From Bacteroidota bacterium (GTDB lineage: Bacteria; Bacteroidota; Bacteroidia; Flavobacteriales; Weeksellaceae), in the NCBI GenBank assembly GCA_023420435.1, contig JAEZWE010000066.1, positions 1 through 11,197 on the forward strand: a stretch of 11,197 nt of DNA, written 5' to 3'. Below are positions 1-7,191 of the stretch, one piece after another. Each line of letters opens with the position of its first letter. Position 1 is the stretch's first letter. Made by a program: the position numbers and the translations under genes. The notes beneath the pieces were generated by a model. The model saw only the letters and a program-made list of their open reading frames with translations. It had not been told where the DNA came from and ran no database searches.

Positions 1-1
1 G

Positions 2-73
2 TAGCCCGTAGGGGAATCGAACCCCTCTTACCAGAATGAAAATCTGAGGTCCTAACCGATAGACGAACGGGCC
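2..73 (-). tRNA. tRNA-Glu (anticodon UUC), copy 1
   Basis: Read on the minus strand this folds as a 72-nt tRNA. The seven-pair acceptor stem is GGCCCGT with ACGGGCT, and its first pair is G-U. The T arm contains GGTTCGATTCC. The anticodon stem is TCAGA with TCTGG around the loop TTTTCAT, so the anticodon is TTC (complement at 38-40), which reads Glu codons GAA and GAG. The discriminator base is A. The next base is C, but the window ends there, so it cannot be told whether CCA is encoded. It starts 17 nt after the rpsT stop with no terminator between, so it is probably processed from an rpsT transcript. Confidence 0.95.
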
Positions 74-90
74 GGACGCTTTTTATAAAA

Positions 91-345
91 TTAAGCCAGT
101 TTGTTAACGTGCTTAGTTAATTTGCTTTTTAAGTTAGCCGCTTTGTTTTTGTGGATGATGTTTTTCTTCACCAATTTATCCAACAAAGAGATTACTTTTG
201 GCAATTGCTCTGTAGCAGCAGTCTTATCCTCTTCATTACGCAGTACCTTCAAAGCTGTTCTAGCAGTCTTATGATAGTATCTGTTTCTTAGTCTCTTCTT
301 TTCGTTTTGTCTGAGTCTCTTCAGCGCTGATTTATGATTTGCCAT
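91..345 (-). CDS. rpsT: Small ribosomal subunit protein bS20
   Basis: This 84-residue, strongly basic protein is bS20, a primary 16S rRNA-binding protein of the 30S subunit. The N-terminus MANHKSALKRLRQNEKKRLRN is the family signature, and the Lys/Arg-rich helical composition and the length both fit the family. The ATG start at 345 is supported by that signature and by a good promoter 22 nt upstream. The sequence AAAAGGAT abuts the ATG too closely to act as a normal Shine-Dalgarno site, as expected in Bacteroidota. The gene lies between two tRNA-Glu genes on the same strand, which suggests joint transcription and tRNA processing at both ends. Confidence 0.97.
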   Translation of the reverse strand: MANHKSALKRLRQNEKKRLRNRYYHKTARTALKVLRNEEDKTAATEQLPKVISLLDKLVKKNIIHKNKAANLKSKLTKHVNKLA

Positions 346-366
346 ATCCTTTTAAAAACTTGGGTG

Positions 367-397
367 CAAAGATATAAAATCTTTTTAAGTTACAAAA
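367..397 (-). promoter_or_regulatory. Promoter of rpsT (Bacteroidota type)
   Basis: On the minus strand TTTTG (393-397) is followed after exactly 18 nt by TATCTTTG (367-374). This matches the Bacteroidota primary sigma factor pattern of a -33 TTG box and a -7 TAnnTTTG box. Transcription would start near 361, giving a leader of about 16 nt before the rpsT ATG. Confidence 0.8.
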
Positions 398-434
398 TAT
401 ATTTTCTTTTTTTTCTAAATTTTCTATTCTTTAG

Positions 435-506
435 TAGCCTATAGGGGAATCGAACCCCTGTTGCAAGAATGAAAATCTTGAGTCCTTACCACTAGACGAA
501 TAGGCC
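435..506 (-). tRNA. tRNA-Glu (anticodon UUC), copy 2
   Basis: A second 72-nt tRNA-Glu on the minus strand. The acceptor stem is GGCCTAT with ATAGGCT, the anticodon loop TTTTCAT again gives TTC (complement at 471-473), and the T arm is the same as in copy 1. The discriminator A is followed by CTA, so CCA is not encoded and must be added after transcription. The acceptor, D and anticodon arms differ from copy 1 by paired changes that keep the stems. It has its own strong promoter directly upstream and lies about 90 nt before rpsT. Confidence 0.96.
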
Positions 507-520
507 GTAGAAAAGGACTG

Positions 521-551
521 CAAAAATATTGAAATTTTGTAATCCTCAAAA
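521..551 (-). promoter_or_regulatory. Promoter of tRNA-Glu copy 2
   Basis: On the minus strand TTTTG (547-551), an 18-nt spacer and TATTTTTG (521-528) form a complete Bacteroidota promoter. The geometry is identical to that of the rpsT promoter. It lies between the amidase stop codon and the tRNA, and would start transcription about 10 nt before the mature 5' end. Confidence 0.8.
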
Positions 552-563
552 TTATTTTACAGT

Positions 564-1850
564 CTATTTCAGAAATTTTACAATAACGGTGTTGGAGATT
601 TTTTTATCTTCCAAATCTTTCATCATTTTAATGGCTTCTTCTATGGTTTTATATTTCCCATAAGTGTAAGAAAATAATCCATTTTCTTTGGTGCGGGTAA
701 CATCTTTCAAGGTGTTTAAAATCTGAGAGTTTGCGCTTAGCTTATCTTTTCCGGAATATACTTCGACAGAATAATAGCCGGAACTTAAAACTTGATTAGG
801 GGTAAAACCTACCGCATAAGCACCTTTAAAACCTGCATCTTTGGCCGTTTTTAAATTGGAATCTCTAACGGATGCAAAATTGGTAACACCATAATAATAT
901 TTGTAAATTCCATTTTCTTTAATAGGCAAAATATAATTTAAACCTTTCAACGAAGGATCTCCTGGATTATATTTTACCGTAGTGCTCATTAAGAAAATTC
1001 TAAAATCATTTTTTAAAGGATTTTCTTTTGGTTTTTCAGCTGCTTTCTTTTCTTGTGTGGCGCCACTTCTCCTGTCATACGCTTTTTTGTAGCTTTCGAT
1101 GGCATTATAAATACTTTCGGCAATTTCTTTTTGTCCTTTTTCTGAGGCGAGATAATGCGCTTCATCATAATTACTGATAAATCCTGTTTCTATTAAAACG
1201 GAAGGCATGGCATTCATCCTCAAAACGTGAAGATTCTGTTGTTTTACGCCGCGGGAAAGTCTTTTATCTTTATTGCTGAAATTGTTTTCAACAAATCCTC
1301 CAAAAATAAGACTGCTTTCTAAATATTTACTTTGCTGTAGCTTTAAGGCAATAAGTGATTCCGGTGAAGTTGGATCATAAGAAGCAAAGGTAGCTCTATC
1401 TTCCGCATCCAGATAAATAACGTCATTTTCTGCTTTTGCAACTTCTAAATTAGTCCTGTTTTGGTCTGGACCTTGCACAAAAGTTTCGGTTCCATAAGGT
1501 GATGTTTTGGTGTTAGCATTACAGTGTATGGAAATAAATAAATCTGCTTTGCTTCTATTGGCCAAATTGGTTCTTTCGGTTAACGAAGGGTATTCATCAT
1601 ATTTTCTGGTGTAAACAACTTTATATTCTTTAATTTTTTCCAGCATAGATCCAAGTCGCAGAACAATGGCTAAAGTAATTTCTTTTTCCGCTACTCTGCC
1701 AATATCCTCGTAAGTTCTGTTGGCTCCATGATCGCTTCCGCCATGTCCGGCGTCCAATACAATAGTAAACTTCTTTTGTGCGTTTATGAAAGATAACGGA
1801 ATGAGAAGAAACAGTAAAAAATATTTTTTAAAACAAAATCGGTTTATCAT
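564..1850 (-). CDS. N-acetylmuramoyl-L-alanine amidase (Amidase_3) with SPOR-like tail
   Basis: Zinc-dependent amidase that cuts the bond between muramic acid and the stem peptide, acting in the periplasm during cell separation. From the ATG at 1850 the product has 428 residues; a TTG two codons earlier (1856) is in frame but unnecessary. A signal peptide (about 1-24) ends in INA-Q. The Amidase_3 domain spans about 28-255. Predicted zinc ligands are H36 (DAGHGG), E55 (AEKE) and H109 (SIHCN), with catalytic E221 (IETGF). A long insert at about 118-185, before the last motif, may be an autoinhibitory region like that of AmiA/B/C (inference). After a Lys/Glu-rich linker come two repeated modules (about 282-351 and 359-428) resembling SPOR-type peptidoglycan-binding units. 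The gene is divergent from lptD with only 27 bp between start codons. Confidence 0.92.
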   Translation of the reverse strand: MINRFCFKKYFLLFLLIPLSFINAQKKFTIVLDAGHGGSDHGANRTYEDIGRVAEKEITLAIVLRLGSMLEKIKEYKVVYTRKYDEYPSLTERTNLANRSKADLFISIHCNANTKTSPYGTETFVQGPDQNRTNLEVAKAENDVIYLDAEDRATFASYDPTSPESLIALKLQQSKYLESSLIFGGFVENNFSNKDKRLSRGVKQQNLHVLRMNAMPSVLIETGFISNYDEAHYLASEKGQKEIAESIYNAIESYKKAYDRRSGATQEKKAAEKPKENPLKNDFRIFLMSTTVKYNPGDPSLKGLNYILPIKENGIYKYYYGVTNFASVRDSNLKTAKDAGFKGAYAVGFTPNQVLSSGYYSVEVYSGKDKLSANSQILNTLKDVTRTKENGLFSYTYGKYKTIEEAIKMMKDLEDKKISNTVIVKFLK

Positions 1851-1872
1851 CTTCAATTTTTAAAAATTATTT

Positions 1873-1880
1873 TAATTTTG
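1873..1880 (+). promoter_or_regulatory. Possible -7 element for lptD
   Basis: TAATTTTG fits TAnnTTTG, but no TTG box is visible 18-19 nt upstream. It coincides with the only usable lptD start codon (TTG, 1878-1880), so either the promoter reading or the start reading must be wrong. Confidence 0.3.
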
Positions 1881-4493
1881 ACCCCTGTATATTTAAATAT
1901 AAAACGAATCAAAGTCGGCTTCAAAAATAGATTACTAATTTTAATTATCCTAATTTTTAACAGTTTTTTAGCAAAAACCAATGCTCAAAATTTGTCTGAA
2001 AATAAGATAGTTAATGATACTATACGCCAATCTGATACCGTAATGGTAAAAGAAGAACCGCTTGTAGATGTGGTGAAAACTAAAGCGGAAAATATCCGAA
2101 ACGATATTCCTAAAAGAATGACTTATCTGAGTAAAAAAGCCCAGATTATTTACCAAGATATGCAAATTGATGCAGATTATATCAGTATTGATTGGGATAA
2201 AGGGATGATTTATGCAAGAGGTGAAACCGATGAAAAAGGAAAAATAATTACTCCCGCAATAGCTACACAAGCCGGGAAAAGTTATGAATATAACGAAGTA
2301 AACTTCAATTATAAAACAAAACAAGCCATAGCTTATAATGCAAGAACAGAAGAAAGTGAAGGGGTTATTGTTGCCCAAAAAACAAAAAAATATAACGATT
2401 CTGTTTTCTTTATGCGTCGTGGACTTTACACAACCGACGAATATTTTCTGAAAAAGAAAGATACTTTAGCCGATTATCATCTTCTGGCGCCAAATATTAA
2501 ACTTTTAAAAGGTAAAAATAAATCTTCTGTAGTTACAGGTCCGGTTCAGATGTATATTGAGCAAGTTCCGACACCTTTAATTATGCCTTTTGCGATTTTG
2601 CCTTTTTCGGATAAACGTTCTGCCGGAATTTTAATTCCAAGTTTTGGGGAAAGACAGGATGTAGGTTTTTTCTTGAATAATTTTGGCTATTATCAACCAA
2701 TTGGTGAACATTTTGACTTTAAAGTGCTCTTTGATATTTATACCAAAGGTAGTTGGGGCGTTCGTCCTGAAGTTAACTACACCAAAAAATACAAATTCAG
2801 CGGAAATTTTTCCGGAGATTTAGGAACAACGGTTAAAGGTATTAAAGGTTTGGATGATTATTCTAAATCACAAACTTTCAGACTTTCGTGGCGACATACG
2901 CAAGATACTAAAGCAAATCCACTTTTTAATTTTTCAGCTTCTGTAGATGTTGTAAGCAGTAAGTTTTATAATAATACCATTAACAATAATTACATTTTTA
3001 ACCAAAATGTCCTAAATACACAACAAAATTCCTCTCTCTCTATTACCAAAAGATTTTTGAACTTGCCGGTAACGATTACTGGAGCAGCAAGATATTCTCA
3101 AAATTTTGCAACCGGAAATGCGGATCTCAGATTGCCAGAAATGAATGTTTCTATTGCTCAATTTTATCTTTTTAAACCCAAAAATGTGGTAAGAGAAGGT
3201 TTGTTAGAAAATATTAATGTAAATACAGGTTTTAACTTAACCAATTTTGTTACCACCACAGAAAGTGAAATTTTCCGAAAAGCAATGTGGGAAAAAATGC
3301 AATCTGGATTAACCAATAATTTAGCTTTAGGAACCAATACCACCATTGCAAAATATTTTACTTTTTCCTTAGGTGCTAATGCTACCAGTGCTTTAACGAC
3401 AAAAACATTAACAAAAAAATATAATCCTGTTAGTAATGTTGTAGATGAAATCACCAATAAAAATATTGCAGGATATTCCACTTTTTCTACCAGTGCAAGT
3501 TTGCAGACGATATTATACGGAACAAAATTATTTAAAAAAGGTTCTTTTATTGAAGGAATTCGTCACATGGTAACACCAAGTCTTGGATTTACGTATTCTC
3601 CGGATTTTGGCGACACCAAGTTTGGTTATTTTAGAAATTATTACGACGCTAATGGCGCTTTAACACCGTATTCTATTTTTGAAGACGGAATTGTAGGTTC
3701 TCCTTCATCAGGAATGGTAGGATCTTTAGGTTTCAATATAGGAAACAATATCGAGATGAAAGTTCGAAGCAAAAAAGATTCAACAGGCGTTAAAAAATTG
3801 AAAATTTTTGAAAGTTTGAATATTTCAGGAAATTACAATTTTGCAGCAAAATCTCATCCATGGTCTGTTTTCAATATCAATGGACAAACTTCTTTGTTTG
3901 ATAATAAATTGAGCATCAATTCTTCTTTGGTCATTGATCCCTACGAAATTGTCTTTTTGCCGGGTTCAACAACTGGAACAAGAACTGAAAACTTCGGACA
4001 TTTCAATATTCAAGGGTTTAATGTGCAACTGTCTTATCCATTAAGCGAAGCTATTTTTGGTGAACCTGAAGATTTATCCAAAACCTACAAACAAAAAGGT
4101 GAAATTCGAAACGAAGTTTATTATTTTGATGATGATGATTACGCCAGATTTTCGCAGCCTTGGAGTTTAAATATCAATGCGAATTACGGTTATACCAGAA
4201 CAAATACACAGTTTGGAACTAAGGTAGCATCCATTGGTTTGGACGGAAGTATTAAGTTGACACCATATTGGGACATCAATGGTAGTACGCATTACGACGT
4301 AATTTCAAAAGAATTGGCTTATACGCGAATTGGATTTTCCAGAGATCAACGAAGTTTTACGATTAATTTTAATTGGGTTCCTTTCGGACAGTATAAAGTG
4401 TATGATTTCTTTATTGGAATTAAAGCCAATATCCTTCGAGATGCTTTAAAATATAAAGACCGAAGTTTTACACAGCCAAATGCACCTTTTTAA
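1878..4493 (+). CDS. lptD: LPS-assembly outer-membrane protein LptD
   Basis: Outer-membrane beta-barrel that, with LptE, places lipopolysaccharide in the outer leaflet. The 871-residue product has an N-terminal hydrophobic signal (about 17-36, ending TNA-Q). An LptA/OstA-like periplasmic domain follows at about 80-215 (IIYQDMQIDADYISIDWDKG, then the GPVQMYIEQVPTPLIMPFAI region). A long C-terminal barrel rich in alternating aromatic and polar strands ends in Phe, the usual BAM recognition end. It is somewhat longer than E. coli LptD (784 residues). I see no cysteine anywhere, so the disulfide switch of E. coli LptD is absent. The start is uncertain: TTG at 1878 is the only ATG/GTG/TTG codon that keeps the signal peptide; the next in-frame TTG (about 1992) falls after it and the first ATG is at 2043. 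ridA follows 41 nt after the stop. Confidence 0.9.
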   Translation: MTPVYLNIKRIKVGFKNRLLILIILIFNSFLAKTNAQNLSENKIVNDTIRQSDTVMVKEEPLVDVVKTKAENIRNDIPKRMTYLSKKAQIIYQDMQIDADYISIDWDKGMIYARGETDEKGKIITPAIATQAGKSYEYNEVNFNYKTKQAIAYNARTEESEGVIVAQKTKKYNDSVFFMRRGLYTTDEYFLKKKDTLADYHLLAPNIKLLKGKNKSSVVTGPVQMYIEQVPTPLIMPFAILPFSDKRSAGILIPSFGERQDVGFFLNNFGYYQPIGEHFDFKVLFDIYTKGSWGVRPEVNYTKKYKFSGNFSGDLGTTVKGIKGLDDYSKSQTFRLSWRHTQDTKANPLFNFSASVDVVSSKFYNNTINNNYIFNQNVLNTQQNSSLSITKRFLNLPVTITGAARYSQNFATGNADLRLPEMNVSIAQFYLFKPKNVVREGLLENINVNTGFNLTNFVTTTESEIFRKAMWEKMQSGLTNNLALGTNTTIAKYFTFSLGANATSALTTKTLTKKYNPVSNVVDEITNKNIAGYSTFSTSASLQTILYGTKLFKKGSFIEGIRHMVTPSLGFTYSPDFGDTKFGYFRNYYDANGALTPYSIFEDGIVGSPSSGMVGSLGFNIGNNIEMKVRSKKDSTGVKKLKIFESLNISGNYNFAAKSHPWSVFNINGQTSLFDNKLSINSSLVIDPYEIVFLPGSTTGTRTENFGHFNIQGFNVQLSYPLSEAIFGEPEDLSKTYKQKGEIRNEVYYFDDDDYARFSQPWSLNINANYGYTRTNTQFGTKVASIGLDGSIKLTPYWDINGSTHYDVISKELAYTRIGFSRDQRSFTINFNWVPFGQYKVYDFFIGIKANILRDALKYKDRSFTQPNAPF
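1922..1929 (-). promoter_or_regulatory. Possible -7 element for the amidase gene
   Basis: Reading minus, TATTTTTG matches TAnnTTTG and lies 72 nt upstream of the amidase ATG, inside the lptD signal-peptide codons. There is no clear -33 TTG at the expected distance, so this is weak support. Confidence 0.3.
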
Positions 4494-4511
4494 GAAAAAT
4501 AATTTTATTTT

Positions 4512-4519
4512 TATATTTG
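4512..4519 (+). promoter_or_regulatory. Possible internal promoter for ridA
   Basis: TATATTTG matches the TAnnTTTG -7 box and lies 15 nt before the ridA ATG. The upstream box is poor: a T run at 4487-4491 with no G. It may allow ridA to be expressed apart from lptD. Confidence 0.45.
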
Positions 4520-4534
4520 CCACAAATCAAAATC

Positions 4535-4915
4535 ATGAAGAAAATAATATCCACTTCAAATGCTCCAGCAGCAATAGGACCTTATTCACAAGCCAATTTG
4601 GCTAACGGAATTCTATATATTTCAGGACAAATCCCTGTAGATCCTGCAACAGGTAAATTGGTAGAAGGAATCGATAAAGAAACTCACCAGGTAATGAAAA
4701 ATTTGCAGGCTATTCTTTCTGAGGCTGGAATGTCATTTAAAAATGTTGTGAAAGCTACTATTTTCCTGAAAAATATGGATGATTTTGCGGTGATGAATGA
4801 TATCTATGCTTCATATCTTGAAGAAGGAAGTTTTCCAGCAAGAGAAACGGTGCAAGTTTCTTGTCTACCGAAAAATGTGGACATCGAAATTTCTATGATC
4901 GCTCACGAAGGATAA
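4535..4915 (+). CDS. ridA: RidA family reactive enamine/imine deaminase
   Basis: Cytosolic trimeric enzyme of the YjgF/YER057c/UK114 family. It hydrolyses reactive 2-aminoacrylate-type enamines and imines formed by PLP enzymes, giving a 2-keto acid and ammonia. From the ATG at 4535 the product is 126 residues, the usual family length. An in-frame TTG at 4517 belongs to a likely -7 promoter box and is rejected as start. Family marks seen are GPYSQA (Y17), the YISGQIP strand, PARETVQV with R103 as the substrate carboxylate-binding Arg, and E118 in the DIEIS end motif. This is the set expected for an active RidA. The gene sits between lptD and a membrane-protein gene that begins one base after its stop, so translation is probably coupled. 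Confidence 0.96.
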   Translation: MKKIISTSNAPAAIGPYSQANLANGILYISGQIPVDPATGKLVEGIDKETHQVMKNLQAILSEAGMSFKNVVKATIFLKNMDDFAVMNDIYASYLEEGSFPARETVQVSCLPKNVDIEISMIAHEG

Positions 4916-4916
4916 A

Positions 4917-5366
4917 ATGAGTTTTCTGCGGAATACTTTTGCGGTTCTTATCGGATTGGGAATTGCCGCTTTGGTGATTACTCTTGGTATTCGTATGAAT
5001 CCTAAGTGGATTACGTTTGAAAATTTTGCGCCCTTCGAAAGTTGGAGTAAATTTTTGGAAAGCAGACAAAGAGACGATCAATTTTTTTGGTTTTTGTTAT
5101 TTATTTCCGGACTAGGAACAACCATCGGAGGAATTGTAACCGCACTTTTGGTGAAATTTGCAAAAGTTGCCTACGCCATCCTTATTGGTTTTATCATGTT
5201 ATTTTTTGCGATGTTGGATATTATTGTTTTTCCTTATCATCCCACATTCTATAAAATTTTAATTTTCCTTACTTTTTTTCCATTTTCCTGGATTGGAGGT
5301 AAAGTGGTAGAAATCATTTACGAGCGAAAGAAAAAGAAAAGAATTTCTTCCAAAATGAATAAATAA
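4917..5366 (+). CDS. Small four-helix inner-membrane protein of unknown function
   Basis: I do not recognise this family. The 149-residue protein has four strongly hydrophobic stretches at about 7-25, 56-79, 84-107 and 112-134. The loop between the first two is about 30 residues, rich in Trp and Phe (NPKWITFENFAPFESWSKF). The C-terminal tail is very basic (ERKKKKRISSKMNK). By the positive-inside rule the tail should face the cytoplasm; with four helices so should the N-terminus. The second helix contains Gly-rich GLGTTIGGIV, which could allow tight helix packing. The ATG lies one base after the ridA stop, so the two are probably translationally coupled. Being in one unit with lptD and ridA suggests an envelope role, but this is only association. 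Confidence 0.8.
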   Translation: MSFLRNTFAVLIGLGIAALVITLGIRMNPKWITFENFAPFESWSKFLESRQRDDQFFWFLLFISGLGTTIGGIVTALLVKFAKVAYAILIGFIMLFFAMLDIIVFPYHPTFYKILIFLTFFPFSWIGGKVVEIIYERKKKKRISSKMNK

Positions 5367-5394
5367 AAAACGCTGCAAATTTTGCAGCGTTTTT
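5366..5394. terminator. Bidirectional intrinsic terminator
   Basis: A perfect inverted repeat, AAAAACGCTGC (5366-5376) and GCAGCGTTTTT (5384-5394), encloses a 7-nt AT loop. Its GC-rich core is flanked by an A run on the left and a T run on the right, so it can act on both strands. It lies exactly between the stop of the plus-strand lptD-ridA run and the stop of the minus-strand protease gene 17 bases on. Confidence 0.92.
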
Positions 5395-5411
5395 AGTTTT
5401 CAAAAGTTTTA

Positions 5412-6938
5412 TTAATTCGGCATTGCAAAGCCTTTAGTGTATATTCTTCCGTATTCATCTACAAATTTAATCTGTACATTTCCTTTGTAATTTTTCAGAA
5501 TATTTTCTACATCTTTTTGGGAATTCACGGCTTTTCCGTTTACTTCAATCACAATGTAATTGTCCACGACACCAATTTTAGCCATTTCACCACCTTCTTG
5601 GACATTTTTGGTAACAACACCGCTGTTCAAACCGTAATCTGTTTTAAAACGATCACTTAAAGGTTGAAATTCGGCGCCAATTTTTTCAGTGACTGTTAAG
5701 TCTGCTCTTGTTCTTGCCGTTGTATTTCCTTTTTGATCTTTTAAGGTAACTCTGGTTGTGGTTTGCTGACCATTTCTTAAATAAGTAACGTTCACTTGAT
5801 CTCCGGGACGTTTGCTTCCCACTGCTAAAGACAAATCAGCAAAATCTGAAATTTTGATATTATCAATTTGGGTAATGATATCTCCTTTTCTTAGTCCAGC
5901 AGCTTCTGCACCAAGATTTTCGGTAATTCCGGTAATATAAACACCATCTCCGGTTTTCAGGTTGGTTTTAAACTCGCTGTTGTAGGCAGCAACTTGTTGA
6001 TCATTGGATAAATCTAAAGAATTCACTCCAAGATAACCTCTTTGTACTAATCCAAATTTCTTAATGTCTTCAACAATTTTTCTGGCTAAATTGGAAGGTA
6101 CGGCAAATCCATAACCGGCATAATATCCACTTGGTGAAGAAATTGCGGAATTAATTCCGATTAATTCGCCATTGGTGTTTACTAAAGCGCCTCCGGAATT
6201 TCCAGGATTAATGGCTGCATCGGTTTGTATAAAACTTTCAATGGGATTGGTAGCTCTTCCTTGGCTCGCCAAAATTCCGATTCCTCTTCCTTTAGCGGAA
6301 ATAATTCCTGCGGTAACGGTGGAATTTAGTCCTAAAGGATTTCCAACGGCTAATACCCATTGTCCGACTTCTACAACGTCTGAATTAGCAAAATTCAAAT
6401 AGGGAAGACCTTTTTCTTCAATTTTTAACAGTGAAATATCAGTATTTGGATCTGTTCCAATCAAAGTGGCAATGTAACTTTTTTTGTTACTTAAAACTAC
6501 TTCAATTTTATTTGCACCAGCCACAACATGGTTATTGGAAATAATATATCCATCCGGCGAAATAATGACTCCAGAACCCATTCCTGACGGAACATTTTCC
6601 GGTTTTTGCTGTTGTTGTCTTTGGTTTCTGCTTTCAGGATTTCTAAAAAACCAATCGAAAATATCTTGCTCACTGCTTCTTCCGGCATTTCTGTTTTGGT
6701 AATTTTTTATAGTTACTACAGCTGGAACAGTGGTTTTCGAGGCTTTAACAAAATCGTCTCCAATAGCACCCTGATTAAATCCTGCAAATTGAACATCGCT
6801 TTTAGCCGTTGTGAAATAGGAATAATCTTCTGTGCTGGCATTTTGATCAAAAAAATGAATGGCGCCAAAAGTGGTAGCACCGGAAATTACGCCTACAAAT
6901 GCAAAAGGAAGTAATTTTTTTAAAGTATTCTTCATCAT
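5412..6938 (-). CDS. Do/DegP-DegQ family periplasmic serine protease (HtrA)
   Basis: Envelope protease/chaperone that degrades or holds misfolded periplasmic and outer-membrane proteins. The 508-residue product starts ATGATG, so M1 and M2 are equivalent starts. It has an N-terminal signal or anchor (about 8-30). The trypsin-like domain spans about 60-295, with triad H137 (SNNHVVAG), D167 (TDISLLKI) and S248 (NPGNSGGA). PDZ1 is about 300-400 (GYLGVNSLDL, ITENLGAEAAGLRKGDIITQID) and PDZ2 about 415-508. A Gln/Arg/Asn-rich stretch at about 100-113, before the catalytic His, falls where HtrA proteins have a variable regulatory loop. Domain order and length match DegP/DegQ rather than single-PDZ DegS. 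Which of DegP or DegQ is the true counterpart cannot be told. It is transcribed divergently from trhO and ends at the shared terminator. Confidence 0.95.
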   Translation of the reverse strand: MMKNTLKKLLPFAFVGVISGATTFGAIHFFDQNASTEDYSYFTTAKSDVQFAGFNQGAIGDDFVKASKTTVPAVVTIKNYQNRNAGRSSEQDIFDWFFRNPESRNQRQQQQKPENVPSGMGSGVIISPDGYIISNNHVVAGANKIEVVLSNKKSYIATLIGTDPNTDISLLKIEEKGLPYLNFANSDVVEVGQWVLAVGNPLGLNSTVTAGIISAKGRGIGILASQGRATNPIESFIQTDAAINPGNSGGALVNTNGELIGINSAISSPSGYYAGYGFAVPSNLARKIVEDIKKFGLVQRGYLGVNSLDLSNDQQVAAYNSEFKTNLKTGDGVYITGITENLGAEAAGLRKGDIITQIDNIKISDFADLSLAVGSKRPGDQVNVTYLRNGQQTTTRVTLKDQKGNTTARTRADLTVTEKIGAEFQPLSDRFKTDYGLNSGVVTKNVQEGGEMAKIGVVDNYIVIEVNGKAVNSQKDVENILKNYKGNVQIKFVDEYGRIYTKGFAMPN

Positions 6939-6973
6939 AATAAAAAATCAGCTTTTTATTTTAAACTATTTAT

Positions 6974-6985
6974 TTTGTTAACAAA
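6974..6985. promoter_or_regulatory. Palindrome over the protease gene start site
   Basis: TTTGTTAACAAA is a perfect 12-bp palindrome. Its right half shares four bases with the protease gene's -7 box (6982-6989), and its left part covers the likely transcription start, so it is a possible operator. In such A+T-rich DNA a palindrome of this size can also occur by chance. Confidence 0.35.
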
Positions 6986-6989
6986 TTTA
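6982..6989 (-). promoter_or_regulatory. Likely -7 element of the protease gene
   Basis: Reading minus, TAAATTTG fits TAnnTTTG. It lies 43 nt upstream of the protease ATG. A -33 TTG at 18-19 nt is not evident, so the promoter may be weak or need an activator. Confidence 0.5.
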
Positions 6990-7152
6990 ATGCTAAATGA
7001 GTATTTAATAAATAAATATTGTTTCAATTTTAACTAAAATTTAACTTGAATAGGTGAGTTTAGATGAAATATTTAGAAATTTTAAAATTTTCAACTATTT
7101 ATTATAGTCAATTTGTCAGTTTTTATTTTTTTTCTGCCAACTCATAAATCGT

Positions 7153-7160
7153 TATCTTTG
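7153..7160 (+). promoter_or_regulatory. Promoter -7 element for trhO and the cyclo-ligase gene
   Basis: TATCTTTG is identical to the -7 box of the rpsT promoter and lies 31 nt before the trhO ATG. At the -33 distance there is only a near match (TTTTC at 7130-7134 instead of TTTTG, 18-nt spacer). Confidence 0.65.
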
Positions 7161-7191
7161 CAAAAATTTTCTCACTTAAATAGTTTATAGC

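Noticed and set aside
1968..2378. 136-codon minus-strand open frame inside lptD
   Set aside because: It is antisense to a well-supported gene; its Phe/Ile/Cys-rich, low-complexity product fits a shadow frame.
3164..3481. 105-codon minus-strand open frame inside lptD
   Set aside because: It is opposite the barrel-coding region and has no family motif or promoter.
4517..4534. TTG start that would add six residues to RidA
   Set aside because: The TTG is the end of a TATATTTG promoter box; the ATG at 4535 gives the standard 126-residue RidA.
4893..5081. Minus-strand open frame over the ridA/membrane-protein junction
   Set aside because: It lies antisense to two real genes and the product has no recognisable features.
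6172..6914. Three plus-strand open frames and one further minus-strand frame inside the Do protease gene
   Set aside because: All overlap the catalytic or N-terminal coding sequence of a clear HtrA protein and look like shadows.
7064..7147. 27-codon small open frame (MKYLEILKFSTIYY...) upstream of trhO
   Set aside because: It lies before the trhO -7 box at 7153, in extremely A+T-rich DNA, and has no promoter of its own; chance is the simpler explanation.
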